Positions 51,450-60,952 of a stretch of 64,000 nucleotides of DNA are shown in pieces; the first letter of the stretch is position 1, and every line of letters starts with the position of its first letter. A program made the translations under genes and the position numbers. The notes below the pieces were generated by a model that was not told the DNA's origin, searched no databases, and saw nothing but the letters and a program-made list of their open reading frames with translations. The stretch is from an uncultured bacterium (lineage in GTDB: Bacteria > Bacillota > Clostridia > Christensenellales > HGM11417), in NCBI GenBank assembly GCA_905215695.1, contig CAJMQN010000003.1, forward strand, positions 172,715-236,714, given 5' to 3'.

Positions 51450-52751
51450 ATGAGAAAACTGAAAGCTGTTGTGCTGGGATACGGGGACCGCAGTTCCCGT
51501 TATGCGGACTATGCCGCTGTGCGACCGGACTTGCTGGAAATCGTCGGCGTGATCGACGTGCTTCCCTATAAGCTTGCGGAGGCGAGACAAAAATTCGGGC
51601 TGACCGAGGCGCAGACCTTCTCCGGGCTGGACGAATTTCTGCGGGCGGGGGTGAAGTGCGACTTCGTCATCAACGGCACCATGGACGAACTCCACTACGA
51701 GACGAGCATGAAATTGTTGCGGGCGAAATACGATATTCTGCTCGAAAAACCGATCTGTCCCACCCCTCGGGAACTTCTCGAACTGCGGGACACTGCGGAG
51801 GAAAACGGATGTAAAATCGTCGTTTGCCATGTCCTTCGTTACACCCCCTTCTATTCGACGATCAAGCAGATTCTGGATTCGGGGGAGATCGGAAAAATCG
51901 TCGATATACAGATGAACGAGCATGTCTGGTACGGGCATTTCGTCAATGCCTTCGTGCGGGGCAAATGGCGGTCGGAAAAACTCTGCGGGTCCGGGCTTTT
52001 GCTTGCAAAGTGCTGTCATGACCTCGACCTCATGTGCTGGCTCAACAATTCCACTTCGCCCGCGGAGGTTTCGAGTTTCGGCGCGAAGGCGTTTTTCTGC
52101 GAGGAAAACGCGCCGGAGGGGGCTACCAAATATTGTTTCGACTGCCCCGCGCGCGGAAACTGCATGTTTGACGCCTACAAGTTTGAACTCGAAAAGGATT
52201 TTATTCCCTTCTATACCTGGGCGGGATTGAAAAAGCCGATTGAGGAGATTACCCGGGAGGAGAAGGAAGAGTTTTTAAAGCATGACGTCTATGGGCAGTG
52301 CGTCTATCGGACGGATATGGACCTCGTGGACCGGCAGTGCGTGAGCGTAAATTTCAAAAACGGCTCTATCGGTACGCTGAATTTGGTGGCGGGGACTTCG
52401 AAGGCGGGTAGGCATATCCATATCATCTGTACGATGGGGGAAATCGTGGGGTACATAGAGGACAACAAGTTTATTCTGCGAAGGTTTGATTCCCATAAAA
52501 TCGACTACTCGGAGGAAGTCATCGACCTTGAGGAGATCAAGAGCAAGGAAAAGGATAATTCTGTCGCGGGGCACTACGGCGGTGATTATTATATCATGGC
52601 GGATCTCGTCAAATATCTGAACGGGGAGCCGACTTCCGCCGCGATGACAGTCATTGAGGATTCGGTGAACGGTCACTTATGTTGTTACGCCGCCGAAAAG
52701 GCGAGAAAAGAGAGTGCGGTCGTCAACCTTGACCGCACCTATCGGAGATAA
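51450..52751 (+). CDS. Gfo/Idh/MocA-family oxidoreductase
   Basis: A 433-residue protein with Rossmann start KLKAVVLGYGDRSSRYADYA, then VDVLPYKLAEARQKF and LLEKPICPTPREL (the EKP motif with catalytic lysine). The second domain contains LLAKCCHDLDLMCWL, typical of the catalytic His/Asp region, and a Cys cluster CFDCPARGNC (about 229-238) that may bind a metal. It acts on a sugar or sugar derivative with NAD(P). The Cys-bearing subfamily occurs in carbohydrate loci. It leads the downstream operon. Confidence 0.9.
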   Translation: MRKLKAVVLGYGDRSSRYADYAAVRPDLLEIVGVIDVLPYKLAEARQKFGLTEAQTFSGLDEFLRAGVKCDFVINGTMDELHYETSMKLLRAKYDILLEKPICPTPRELLELRDTAEENGCKIVVCHVLRYTPFYSTIKQILDSGEIGKIVDIQMNEHVWYGHFVNAFVRGKWRSEKLCGSGLLLAKCCHDLDLMCWLNNSTSPAEVSSFGAKAFFCEENAPEGATKYCFDCPARGNCMFDAYKFELEKDFIPFYTWAGLKKPIEEITREEKEEFLKHDVYGQCVYRTDMDLVDRQCVSVNFKNGSIGTLNLVAGTSKAGRHIHIICTMGEIVGYIEDNKFILRRFDSHKIDYSEEVIDLEEIKSKEKDNSVAGHYGGDYYIMADLVKYLNGEPTSAAMTVIEDSVNGHLCCYAAEKARKESAVVNLDRTYRR

Positions 52752-52752
52752 T

Positions 52753-52947
52753 ATGATTCTTAACGTGGGCGCGCGGACAGATATCGCGCAATACTATTCG
52801 GAATGGCTGTTGAAACGGTTTCGGGAGGGGTTTGTCTATACGCGAAACCCGCTTTTTCCCAAAAAGGTCACGCGATATGAACTTGCCCCGGACAAAATCG
52901 ACGTCGTGCTCTTCTGTTCCAAGAATTACGCGCCCATTCTGCCGCGG
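52753..52947 (+). pseudogene. DUF1848 gene, truncated 5' fragment
   Basis: ATG 52753 directly after the oxidoreductase stop. The first 65 codons (MILNVGARTDIAQYYSEWLL, FVYTRNPLFPKKVTRYELAP, DVVLFCSKNYAPILPR) match the N-terminus of DUF1848 proteins, normally about 300 residues. After the segment corresponding to KNPAPMLPR the similarity stops at about 52947. The frame then reads into the out-of-frame beta-helix gene until 53277. It is non-functional as such. Confidence 0.8.
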
Positions 52948-54491
52948 GAGAATTCTATTTTGACAAAGCAGAAGGGAAATTATGGTACATTCCCAAAGAG
53001 AATGTGGGCATGTCGTCGGCGGAGATCTGGGTGCCCGAACTGGAGGGACTTGTGGAAATCCGCGGCAGCGGAACCGACCGGCGGGTCCAAAATCTTGTAT
53101 TCAACGGAATCATATTTGAATATGCCGGATTCACTGCTGCAGAGCGAACCGGATTTGTTGATTTACAGGCTGCGCTGTACGCGGTCGAAAGTACGGAGAA
53201 CATTCTGCTTTACGACGTTCCCGTCGGGACGATTCACATCGAAAACGCGGAAGAAATCGGTATTCAGAACTGCGTGATCCGGCATGCGGGCGGGAACGGC
53301 ATCAACGTCTATCTGAGCGCTTCCGAAATTTCGTTGATTGGCAATCAGATTACAGATATTTCGGCGAGCGGAATTCAGATTGCGCCCTACGTGTCCGCGC
53401 GCACCGACGGAAAGGATTTATACCGTCCCTATCAGCCGGGCGAACCAAATAATTATGAGGTTCACGGGGTGGACGTCATAAACAATGTCCTGTCCTGGAT
53501 TGGCATGGAATATCACGGCGGGGTGGGCATCGGCAATGCGGTCGGTTACGATGTGCGTATTCTTCACAATGAAATCGGTTTTACGCACTACACGGGAATC
53601 ACCAACGGCTGGGGGTGGTCAACCATTGAATATGTCATGCGCGATATTACCATTGCATACAACGACGTTCATCATAACCTCATGACAATGGAGGACGGCG
53701 CCTGTTTCTATAATCTTAATAACGTGCCGAATTTACAGGTGCGGGGCAATTATTTTCATGATATTATCCGCAACCGCTACGCGAGCAAGAGCGCGCCCTG
53801 CTATGCAATCTATCTCGATGAAGGGACTTCCAATGTCTTTGTGACCGGGAATGTCATCGCCGCAGCCAACGAAAACGAACTGGAGATGAGTATGCTCTTC
53901 CACAATGTAGGATTCGGAAACTATACGTTGGGCAATTTCTACGAAAGCGCACCTGAAGCTGCGGATATTATCGAAAAGGCGGGCGTGACCGGAGAGTATC
54001 GGAATATGAGCCTGAAGAATACCTCCGCTTGGGGCAATTCGGCGCTCACACATGTGCGTATGGGACAGCCCGAAAATGCTTTGGACGGTGAGGTCGGTTT
54101 CAAATTTACTTTGAATCGTCAGGTCAACGTGACCGCACTCGGCAGATTCTGGAGCTACGGCAATGTTCAGAAACATAAAATTACAATCTATGACCTTAAC
54201 GGCAAGGCGAGAATCTCCGCGGTTGTGGACATGTCCCAAGGTTATGCGGATATCAACGGTTTTAAATATGTACGGCTCAACGGCGCGGAAACGCTTTCTG
54301 CGGGGACGTACTATATTGTGAGTGAAGAATTTGCAGGCGGGGACCTTTGGCTCGGCAATTCGAGTATCGTCGTGAGCACGGCGGATCTTCTTGTCGAAGG
54401 ACATGTACGAATCGAGAACGGAGAACTGATGGAAGGAACTGCCGGACTCGAAAAATTTGCGGCGGGAGTGGTGAATTTTCTTTATGAGTAA
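52944..54491 (+). pseudogene. Right-handed beta-helix protein, 5' truncated
   Basis: Reading frame 0 from about 52944 gives AGEFYFDKAEGKLWYIPK, a typical interior block of parallel beta-helix proteins. The helix then continues (IQNCVIRHAGGNGINVYLS, ISLIGNQITDISASGIQIA, ITIAYNDVHHNLMTMEDGAC, VFVTGNVIAAANENELEM) to a C-terminal beta-domain. There is no in-frame start with a ribosome site and no signal peptide; GTG 53004 is an artefact of the truncated frame. The missing N-terminus was lost at the junction with the DUF1848 gene. Before truncation it was probably a secreted polysaccharide-binding or lyase-like protein. Confidence 0.8.
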
Positions 54492-55620
54492 TTGGAGCGA
54501 ACTATCCGATCGGCTCGAGAGCCTCATGGCGGAGTGCGCGAGTGCGGATACGAAAAATTTTGAAGGAGAAATTCCTGTCATTCAGCCCGCTTACAGCGAC
54601 TTTTATTTCGGACTGTGGCCGGACGACTACTATTTTCCGGTCAAAACTTCGCCGGGACTGCTTTCGGACGAGACGGCAAATAAATTGTTTTGCTTTTTGA
54701 CCGAGCATGTCGCAAGTCAAGCGGTGTTTCCGGACAGGATAGAAGAGAGCGGACACTGCGTCTTTCAGCCCGGTCGGGAAGATTCGCCGCATGGCAGGCT
54801 GATGCCTATGCATCTGCCCGCCGCTTGGGCGCGGCTTGTGTCCTATCTCTATGAGCGCACGGGCAACAGGGCGAATTTGGATAAGTGGTCGCGCATATTT
54901 TGCCGCAGTTTTGAGCAAGTACGACTGGAGGCGGGGCTTCCGTATCTCGCGGACAACGAGTTTCAGGTCGGATTCGGCTTTTTTGACACCGTTGGTTTGC
55001 AGGGAAACGACCTCATGTCTTCGATTGTGCTCAAACGAGGCTACGAGCGCGCGGCAAAGTTGTTTCAAACAGCCTTGCCCGAACGCGCTATAGCATGGCA
55101 AAAATGTGCAGTCGATATTGCGGAAAATATCTGGCGGCTACAGTCCGACGAGGGATGGTTCCTATCGGATTCCGTTGGGTGCCGGCAATTTTCGGCATGG
55201 CCGAACGGACTCATCTACGGGGAGGATTACTTGTCCAAAGAGACAAAAGAACAGATTCGTGCAAAGATTTGGGCGGAGAGGGAGACGCTGATCTGCCGGG
55301 GTATGACCCGACAGAATGCGGATTCAAAGTGGAAACAAATGAATCCCGTTTGGTCTTTTTCGACGGGCGTATATATGGACGGCGGCTATTGGGCGGTCGG
55401 AACGGGTTACATTCTGCGCTGTCTTGCGGATTCAGATGAAAATTTTGCCCGCCGCACAGTGGAAGAGATGATAGACAGCCTGTCGGCAATGGATTTTCCC
55501 GAGTGGATGGACGCAAAGGCGGAGAGGTTCGGCGGCAAAAAATTTATGATGAGCCTTGCTATTCCGCTCGCCGCGGTAAGGGCGATCGAAAATGATACGC
55601 AACTTGTGGAACTGTTTTAG
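54484..55620 (+). CDS. (alpha/alpha)6 glycosidase-like protein of unknown specificity
   Basis: A 378-residue protein with start ATG overlapping the previous gene's stop by 8 nt (ATGAGTAA). It is helical throughout with YFGLWPDDYYFPVKTSPGLLSDE, FLTEHVASQAVFPDRIEESGHCVFQPG, SIVLKRGYERAAKLF and VGTGYILRCL. The layout resembles six-hairpin glycosidase-like proteins of the GH88/GH105/GH127 kind, but I find no confident catalytic residues. No signal peptide. It probably acts downstream of the surface enzymes in the same locus. Confidence 0.6.
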   Translation: MSNWSELSDRLESLMAECASADTKNFEGEIPVIQPAYSDFYFGLWPDDYYFPVKTSPGLLSDETANKLFCFLTEHVASQAVFPDRIEESGHCVFQPGREDSPHGRLMPMHLPAAWARLVSYLYERTGNRANLDKWSRIFCRSFEQVRLEAGLPYLADNEFQVGFGFFDTVGLQGNDLMSSIVLKRGYERAAKLFQTALPERAIAWQKCAVDIAENIWRLQSDEGWFLSDSVGCRQFSAWPNGLIYGEDYLSKETKEQIRAKIWAERETLICRGMTRQNADSKWKQMNPVWSFSTGVYMDGGYWAVGTGYILRCLADSDENFARRTVEEMIDSLSAMDFPEWMDAKAERFGGKKFMMSLAIPLAAVRAIENDTQLVELF

Positions 55621-55630
55621 GAGCGAGACG

Positions 55631-57565
55631 ATGTTTGAAATTAAGGACAGACAGGTGCATATGGACTTTCATCTCTCGGGAGAGGTGCCGGACGTCGGCG
55701 CCAATTTCGACGAGGAACGCTTTGTGAGGCGGCTCAAAGAGAGCCATGTAAATGCCGTTACCGTATTTGCGAAATGTCACCATGGCTATTTTTACTATTT
55801 CGATTCCGAATTTACGGTTCATCCCAATCTCAAGACGGACCTTTTGCCTCGGCAGCTCGACGCCTGTGAAAGAGCGGGGATCGAGACTGCGGTATATATC
55901 TCTGCGGGATTCGACGAAGTGCTGGCAGAATAGCATCACGACTGGGTCTATCGGGGTCGGGACGGTTCAACGGCTCGGGCGGTTTCTTTTGAATCGGACG
56001 GCTATCATTTTATGTGTTTCAATACGCCTTATCTTGATGTGCTGTGCGCGCAGACCGAAGAGGTCATGAAGAAGTTTATGCCCAACGAAGTCTTTTTTGA
56101 TATCTGCAATGTCAGACCTTGTTTTTGCGAATTTTGCAGAGCGGAACGGCAGCGAGAGGGAGTCGGAGAGGACGACGCGGCGGTGCTTGCGCATGCCGAA
56201 CGGGTGTATGCCGAATTCTGTCGGCGCACGACCGAAGCGGTGCGCAAGTACAGTGCGACCTGCCGTATCTTCTACAACGGCGGACACTTCTTCCGGGGGC
56301 GCAGGGACCTTGCGGGATACAACACGCACTATGAAATCGAGTCTCTTCCCACGGGTGGCTGGGGATACGATCATTTTCCCCTCACCGTCAATTATCTTGA
56401 AAAACTGGGCGGCGAATATCTCGGGATGACGGGGAAATTCAATACGACCTGGGCGGAATTCGGCGGTTATAAGCATAGAAACGCACTGTTGTATGAGGCG
56501 GGACTTTTCCTTTGTTACGGGGCGAAATGTTCGATCGGAGACCAAATCAACTTTGACGGGACTTTGGACGACTACACCTATGACTTGATCGGTTACGCCT
56601 ACCGCCATGTTGAACGGTTTGGAAAATATGTGTATCCAAGCGTAAAGCGGACCGAAATCGGCGTTTTTTCGGTAGAGGCTTTTACCGGAGAATACACGCC
56701 GGCAACGGACCTTGGCGTTGTCAAAATTTTGTTGCGGGGCAAGTATCAGTTTGATTTTTTGGACAGAGATTCTGTGCTTGACGATTATAAGGTTCTCATT
56801 CTTCCGGACCGAATTGTGCCCGATGAAAAGCTCGAGGCGCGTATCCGACAATTTACGGACAGGGGCGGCAAACTGCTCCTGACGGGAGAGTCCGGGGTTC
56901 GGGAAGGACGATTCCTTTTTGACATCGGCGCAGAATGGGTAGGCAAAGAAGAGTTGATTCCAAGTTATCTGGAAGGGGAGAGCCTCACCGGTTATAAAGC
57001 GCATAACGTCATTTATTCGGACAGCTATCGAATTGCCTGTACCGGAGAGGAACTGGGGAAGAAGTATTTGCCTCTTCAAAACCGCGAGGGGAGGCATTTC
57101 TGTGCGCACCAGCACTGGCCCGAAAACCCAAAGAAAAACGTTCCCGGTATCACGGAGGGCAGGGAGGGAATTTATCTCTGCTGGAAAGTGTTTGAGGATT
57201 TTGCGAATTTTGCGCCCTGCGTCGTGCGGGAGACGATAGACAAGATTCTTGACAGGTTGCTCGGGCGCAGACTTGCAGAGTCCAGTCTGCCCGTTCAGGC
57301 ACTCCTGACTCTACGGCATCAGCCCGGGCGGGAAATCTTGCAGGCGCTATATGGCGTTCCATATCAGGCGGGCGGAAATTTACAGGTTATAGATGATATT
57401 CCCGCGCTGTATGATACTCGTTTTTCTGTCGCAGTCGAGCAGAAGGTTCGGCGCGTCCTGGATACTGTAGAGGGAAAAGAACTGCCTTTTGAAGAGCGCG
57501 AGGGGAGAGTAGAGTTCAGTCTGCCCAAATTTTGGTGTCATTCTGTTGTGTTGATTGAATATTGA
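55631..57565 (+). pseudogene. Glycosidase-like gene split by in-frame TAG (beta-galactosidase trimerisation-domain type)
   Basis: ATG 55631 after AGGAG. Codons 1-100 and those after 55933 belong to one protein: QVHMDFHLSGEVPDVGANFDEERF, VTVFAKCHHGYFYYF, then FDEVLAE, TAG (55931-55933), HHDWVYRGRDGS, FNTPYLDVLCAQTEEVM, FFDICNVRPCFCEFC, NGGHFFRGRRDL, ESLPTGGWGYDHFP and KCSIGDQ. It is a TIM barrel with a trimerisation-like domain as in uncharacterised fucosidase/galactosidase-like proteins. The intact protein would be 644 residues. A CAG-to-TAG or GAG-to-TAG change would explain the stop. TAG also ends other genes here, so codon reassignment is unlikely. Confidence 0.8.
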
Positions 57566-59187
57566 TATGAAAAGTTGAGCGCCGTACTCTGTACGGCGCT
57601 TTTTAATAAATACGGATGGACTTTTCTTATATCGGGAACATAACATGTTTTATTGGAAGAAAGAGAAATTGGCGCAACGACAAAAATATATAAAACAGAC
57701 CAAAATCGTTCGATTTTGGTCTGTTTTGGCGCACCGAGGCATTTAATATCCGAATTTTTCGCCGCTTCAATATCGGAAAGATAGACCGTCTGCGTTCCGT
57801 CCTTGAAGTTTAAGGTTAAGGTTACTTTATCGTCAAACAAATAGATTGAATTTATAAAACCGTCTATTAGCCGTCGCTTGCCGTCCTGCGTGGTGATGTC
57901 CAACTTTCTAAACTTCTCTATTCCGAAACGTATCTGGTCTTTCGTAAGGAAAGGCTTTTTTATTCTCTCCTGCAAAATAGTGATTTCAAGTTCTTTCTTC
58001 TTGCTCTCCAACTGCGCAAGCCTGTCCTTCGTGCTATCCGTAATAATGCCCTGCTCTATCGCATCCATTACGTTGGAAATTCGCTTTTCCGTTTCGTCAA
58101 GCTGTTCTTTTAAGCGAGGGATTCTCGGATTCTCTTCCCCCTGCAACACGTAAATTCTGTCTGTGAGATAATCTACGAGCTTTTCGTCGTGCAGAATTTC
58201 CATAGCCTTTTTAACGACTAAATCTTCTATCCATTCCTTGCGGACGGCTTTCTTGTCGCAAATGTGGACTCTCTTGGTATTGGCGCATTTATAGTAATGA
58301 TAAACCTTTGAAGTTCCCATTCCGCTTTCGCCTACCATATGCGCACCGCACTTGCCGCAAAAGAGTTTTAGCGTAAGCAGATAATCGTCCTCGGCTTTAT
58401 GCCTTGCAGGAGCTTTCTTATTCTTAATCAGCTTTTTCTGCACCCGTTCAAACAACTCGTCCGAAACGAGAGAGGGAATACAATGCGGCACGACCACTTC
58501 ACGGAATTTGTATTCCCCGATATATCTGCGGTTGGAGAGAATGCGCTGTACGCTGTTAATGTTCAGTTTGCCGCCACGATAGGAACGGATGCCCTTTTTA
58601 TCGAGATAATCGACGATTTGCTTAACCGTCTTTCCATCGGCATACATAGTAAAGATTTCTTCCACGATAGGTGCGGTGGTTTCGTTCGGTTCAAACTTGC
58701 GTTCAGCGTTCAGCTTATAGCCGAAAGTAACCTGACCACCGTTGTTTATGCCTTTCAACGTGTTTTCCTTCATACCACGCACAACCTTTTCGGCAAGTTC
58801 TGCGGAGTAGTACTCCGCCATGCCTTCGAGAACGCTTTCCAACAATATACCTTCCGAGCCTTCGGATATGCTCTCCATAGCGGAGACAACCTTAACGCCG
58901 TTTTTGCGGAGCAAGGCTTTATAGTGTGCGCTGTCGTAGCGGTTACGGGAGAACCTGTCCAACTTCCACACGATAATGCAATCGAAAGCGTGCTTATAGC
59001 TGTCCTTAATCATACGCTGAAATTCAGGACGATTATCAGATTTAGCGGACAAAGCTCTATCTATGTAGTTGCCGATAACGTCAATTTCGGCACGGCTTGC
59101 AAACTCCATACACTCACGGAGCTGCCCTTCGATACTTTCTTCTCTTTGGTTGTCCGAACTGTACCTCGCATAAATTACGGCTTTCAT
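57538..59187 (-). CDS. Large serine recombinase (integrase of the element), read-through tail
   Basis: 549 residues from ATG behind AAGGAGAATT. Catalytic serine in YARYSSDNQREESIEGQ (about Ser10), then the resolvase domain (to about 150), recombinase domain (about 165-265, GYKLNAERKFEP, IRSYRGGKLNINSVQRIL), zinc ribbon CGKCGAHM ... CANTKRVHIC (about 285-325) and a coiled coil (about 350-410). The domain order is complete. The frame has no stop before its own terminator (57692-57727); it continues through it and about 100 nt of host DNA, ending in the host gene. The last 60-65 residues are therefore probably not native. Confidence 0.93.
   Translation of the reverse strand: MKAVIYARYSSDNQREESIEGQLRECMEFASRAEIDVIGNYIDRALSAKSDNRPEFQRMIKDSYKHAFDCIIVWKLDRFSRNRYDSAHYKALLRKNGVKVVSAMESISEGSEGILLESVLEGMAEYYSAELAEKVVRGMKENTLKGINNGGQVTFGYKLNAERKFEPNETTAPIVEEIFTMYADGKTVKQIVDYLDKKGIRSYRGGKLNINSVQRILSNRRYIGEYKFREVVVPHCIPSLVSDELFERVQKKLIKNKKAPARHKAEDDYLLTLKLFCGKCGAHMVGESGMGTSKVYHYYKCANTKRVHICDKKAVRKEWIEDLVVKKAMEILHDEKLVDYLTDRIYVLQGEENPRIPRLKEQLDETEKRISNVMDAIEQGIITDSTKDRLAQLESKKKELEITILQERIKKPFLTKDQIRFGIEKFRKLDITTQDGKRRLIDGFINSIYLFDDKVTLTLNFKDGTQTVYLSDIEAAKNSDIKCLGAPKQTKIERFWSVLYIFVVAPISLSSNKTCYVPDIRKVHPYLLKSAVQSTALNFSYQYSINTTE
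57578..57604 (+). terminator. Terminator of the carbohydrate locus
   Basis: AGCGCCGTAC / GTACGGCGCT with 3-nt loop and T-tract, 12 nt after the glycosidase stop. It marks the last host feature before the mobile element. Confidence 0.9.
57692..57735 (-). terminator. Element-encoded terminator of the recombinase
   Basis: AAAACAGACCAAAATCG / CGATTTTGGTCTGTTTT, 17-bp perfect arms. On the minus strand it exits into ATATATTTTTG. It lies inside the annotated recombinase frame. Confidence 0.8.
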
Positions 59188-59281
59188 AAATAATTCTCCT
59201 TGTGGGTATAGTATAACATACTAAACCTGACAACTCTGTCATATATAAAAAATTATTTTGAATTTTCTATGGTTTATTATA

Positions 59282-59316
59282 TAGCTCTAAACGAGCTAAG
59301 TCAATAATTTTAGCTC
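59282..59316. promoter_or_regulatory. Candidate Xre operator between recombinase and regulator
   Basis: TAGCTC (59282-59287), GAGCTA (59293-59298) and TAGCTC (59311-59316) form an inverted repeat with a third half-site. They lie in the divergent spacer, upstream of the regulator start and of the recombinase promoter (TTGTCA then TATACC, 17 bp). Confidence 0.5.
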
Positions 59317-59337
59317 AATCCGTGGTATTATTTTGGT

Positions 59338-59541
59338 ATGATATTATTCAAAGAAAGACTTAAAGAGTTAAGGGTAGAAAGGAAGCTATCACAGGCAGAC
59401 CTTGCAAAAGAGTTAAACGTCAGCCAAAGAAGTATAAGTAGTTGGGAAACGGGTTTCAGACAGCCTGACTTTGAAACGTTGGAACGTATTGCAAAATTTT
59501 TTGACGTAACGGCGGATTATCTTCTCGGCTTGGGTGACTAA
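59338..59541 (+). CDS. Xre/Cro-family transcriptional regulator
   Basis: A 67-residue protein that is a complete helix-turn-helix domain: MILFKERLKELRVERKLSQADLAKELNVSQRSISSWETG followed by FETLERIAKFFDVTADYLLGLGD. The start is barely preceded by a ribosome site, so it may be leaderless. Divergent from the recombinase, it probably represses it or itself via the TAGCTC/GAGCTA repeats. Like many such element regulators, it would control excision. Confidence 0.9.
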   Translation: MILFKERLKELRVERKLSQADLAKELNVSQRSISSWETGFRQPDFETLERIAKFFDVTADYLLGLGD

Positions 59542-59586
59542 GAATAATTTTTGCGCAAATTATACAAAACAAATGTTTATAAACTA

Positions 59587-60102
59587 TTGACAAGAGCATT
59601 ATGATGTGTTATAATGCGAATATACGATATGAGTCGTATTCTGCCCTCAGAGGGTGTAGTTCTGCATTGACATTAACGTACAGGTCAAATAGTGCAGAAT
59701 GATTTTGAACGGAAGAAGTCCGTTCTTGCCTTAGCTTGCGAATATTGGTGCAAGGTGTTTTCGGCATACAAAAAATTCGTGAGCCGTAATAGGCTTTTAT
59801 TGTCGTACAGTTTTTCGGCAATAAGAAACGACTAAGCGAGTCCGGAGTTGCTCTATGTATTTTAAAGAGTAACGTTGATGGTCTATTTTGTTGTACAATT
59901 TTTTAGGAGATTTAGCACATAAATTAACAATCTAACTTAATAGAATGGCTAACCACCATAGAGCAAGCAGAACTTGCTAAATAAGGTTCAAGTCGGTGAA
60001 ACGTAAATGATTTCAGCGGCTTTTTTCACGTTCTTTTTTCGGCATTAACCCACTACTATGCGGTGGTTAATCAGATTTAAAAAATGATTTCGGAGGTAAT
60101 CA
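59587..60102 (+). ncRNA. Promoter and structured non-coding leader of the mobilisation module
   Basis: TTGACA (59587-59592), 17-bp spacer, TATAAT (59610-59615). The following about 480 nt contain no long plus-strand frame but several hairpins: TACGA/TCGTA (59623-59637), TTCTGCATTGAC / GTCAAATAGTGCAGAA (about 59661-59700) and AACGGA/TCCGTT (59708-59724). It may be a regulatory RNA or an attenuator leader. I do not match it to a named family. The AT-rich downstream part reaches the leader peptide. Confidence 0.55.
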
Positions 60103-60135
60103 ATGAACAAGCAAATGTCTATCAGACCGCCTTAA
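60103..60135 (+). CDS. Possible 10-aa leader peptide
   Basis: MNKQMSIRPP after CGGAGGTAATC. A good ribosome site and very short length suggest a leader peptide for the downstream DUF6291 gene. Unproven. Confidence 0.35.
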   Translation: MNKQMSIRPP

Positions 60136-60225
60136 TAAAGGTAAGCGTTTCGCTTAACCAAGTATCTTAAATACTTTTAAGCAAGAACAGCAAATCACAA
60201 ATCAAACGTTAAAAGGAGAACAAAA

Positions 60226-60900
60226 ATGGAAAACAAACAAGACAAATTTACTTTTTACCAGCCCTATTGGGATTTGGTAAAGGACGAGGACGGGGCAACC
60301 GTAAAGAGCATTATCGGGCATATATGCCGCTATATGCTGGACGGAAACGAGGAAAAGCCGACAGACCAAACGCAAGCACTTATATGGGAGGACCTTGTGG
60401 AAGTGTTAACTCCGCAACGGGAAAAGGAACTGCAAGGCAAAACGCCCAAGGCGTACAACGCCAGGTGGAAACACTTTACTTTTCGCAGGAACTATTACAA
60501 CAAATTGCTATCCCTTGAAGGTGACCAAGCGAAGGAATATTTGCAAGCAATTTGCGAGTTAGCGTTCAATGGCAGACAACCTAAAGAATTATCTGCTACC
60601 GTTAAGAAGTATTACGAATTATCGTTACTAACTTTAAACACTTCCATTAAACGGAAAAAGGCAGGTAGCAAAGGCGGTACAGCACCGAGAACAAAACAGG
60701 AAACCCCTACTTCTTTACACACGATAGAAGATTTAAAGGTGTTCGGCTGTACGGGGAGTTTAAGTTTACAGAATCCGATATTAGATGGTGTGGACGTAAA
60801 CGAGCTTTATGAGTTTGTTAAGGCAAACGAGGAAACACATTCAATGTCTTTGTATAAGGCAGTTGAAAGCTTCCGAAATCGGAAAGGAGCAGGCGGTTAA
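60226..60900 (+). CDS. DUF6291-like protein of mobile elements
   Basis: A 224-residue protein starting MENKQDKFTFYQPYWDLVKD after AAGGAG. This N-terminal type occurs in small mobilizable plasmids and elements of clostridia. The rest is basic and helical (KTPKAYNARWKHFTFRRNYYNKLL, GSKGGTAPRTKQETPTS) with a C-terminal HSMSLYKAVESFRNRKGAGG. A role in replication or mobilisation is inferred from its place before oriT. The exact function is unknown. Confidence 0.65.
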   Translation: MENKQDKFTFYQPYWDLVKDEDGATVKSIIGHICRYMLDGNEEKPTDQTQALIWEDLVEVLTPQREKELQGKTPKAYNARWKHFTFRRNYYNKLLSLEGDQAKEYLQAICELAFNGRQPKELSATVKKYYELSLLTLNTSIKRKKAGSKGGTAPRTKQETPTSLHTIEDLKVFGCTGSLSLQNPILDGVDVNELYEFVKANEETHSMSLYKAVESFRNRKGAGG

Positions 60901-60952
60901 TATGACAAGCAAATTGGAAGCAACCGGAAAGCAAAACTTATATGCACTTTAT

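Noticed and set aside
52714..53277. 187-aa open frame across the DUF1848/beta-helix join
   Set aside because: Only the first 65 codons after ATG 52753 have homology-like features; the rest is an out-of-frame reading of the beta-helix gene.
55931..55933. Stop-codon reassignment of TAG
   Set aside because: TAG ends several normal genes here (for example 23997, 41842, 46039 and 55620), so it is used as a regular stop.
56012..57565. Separate 517-aa gene starting at ATG 56012
   Set aside because: The ATG lies within a conserved block (MCFNTPYLD), has no ribosome site, and is in frame with the upstream part across one TAG.
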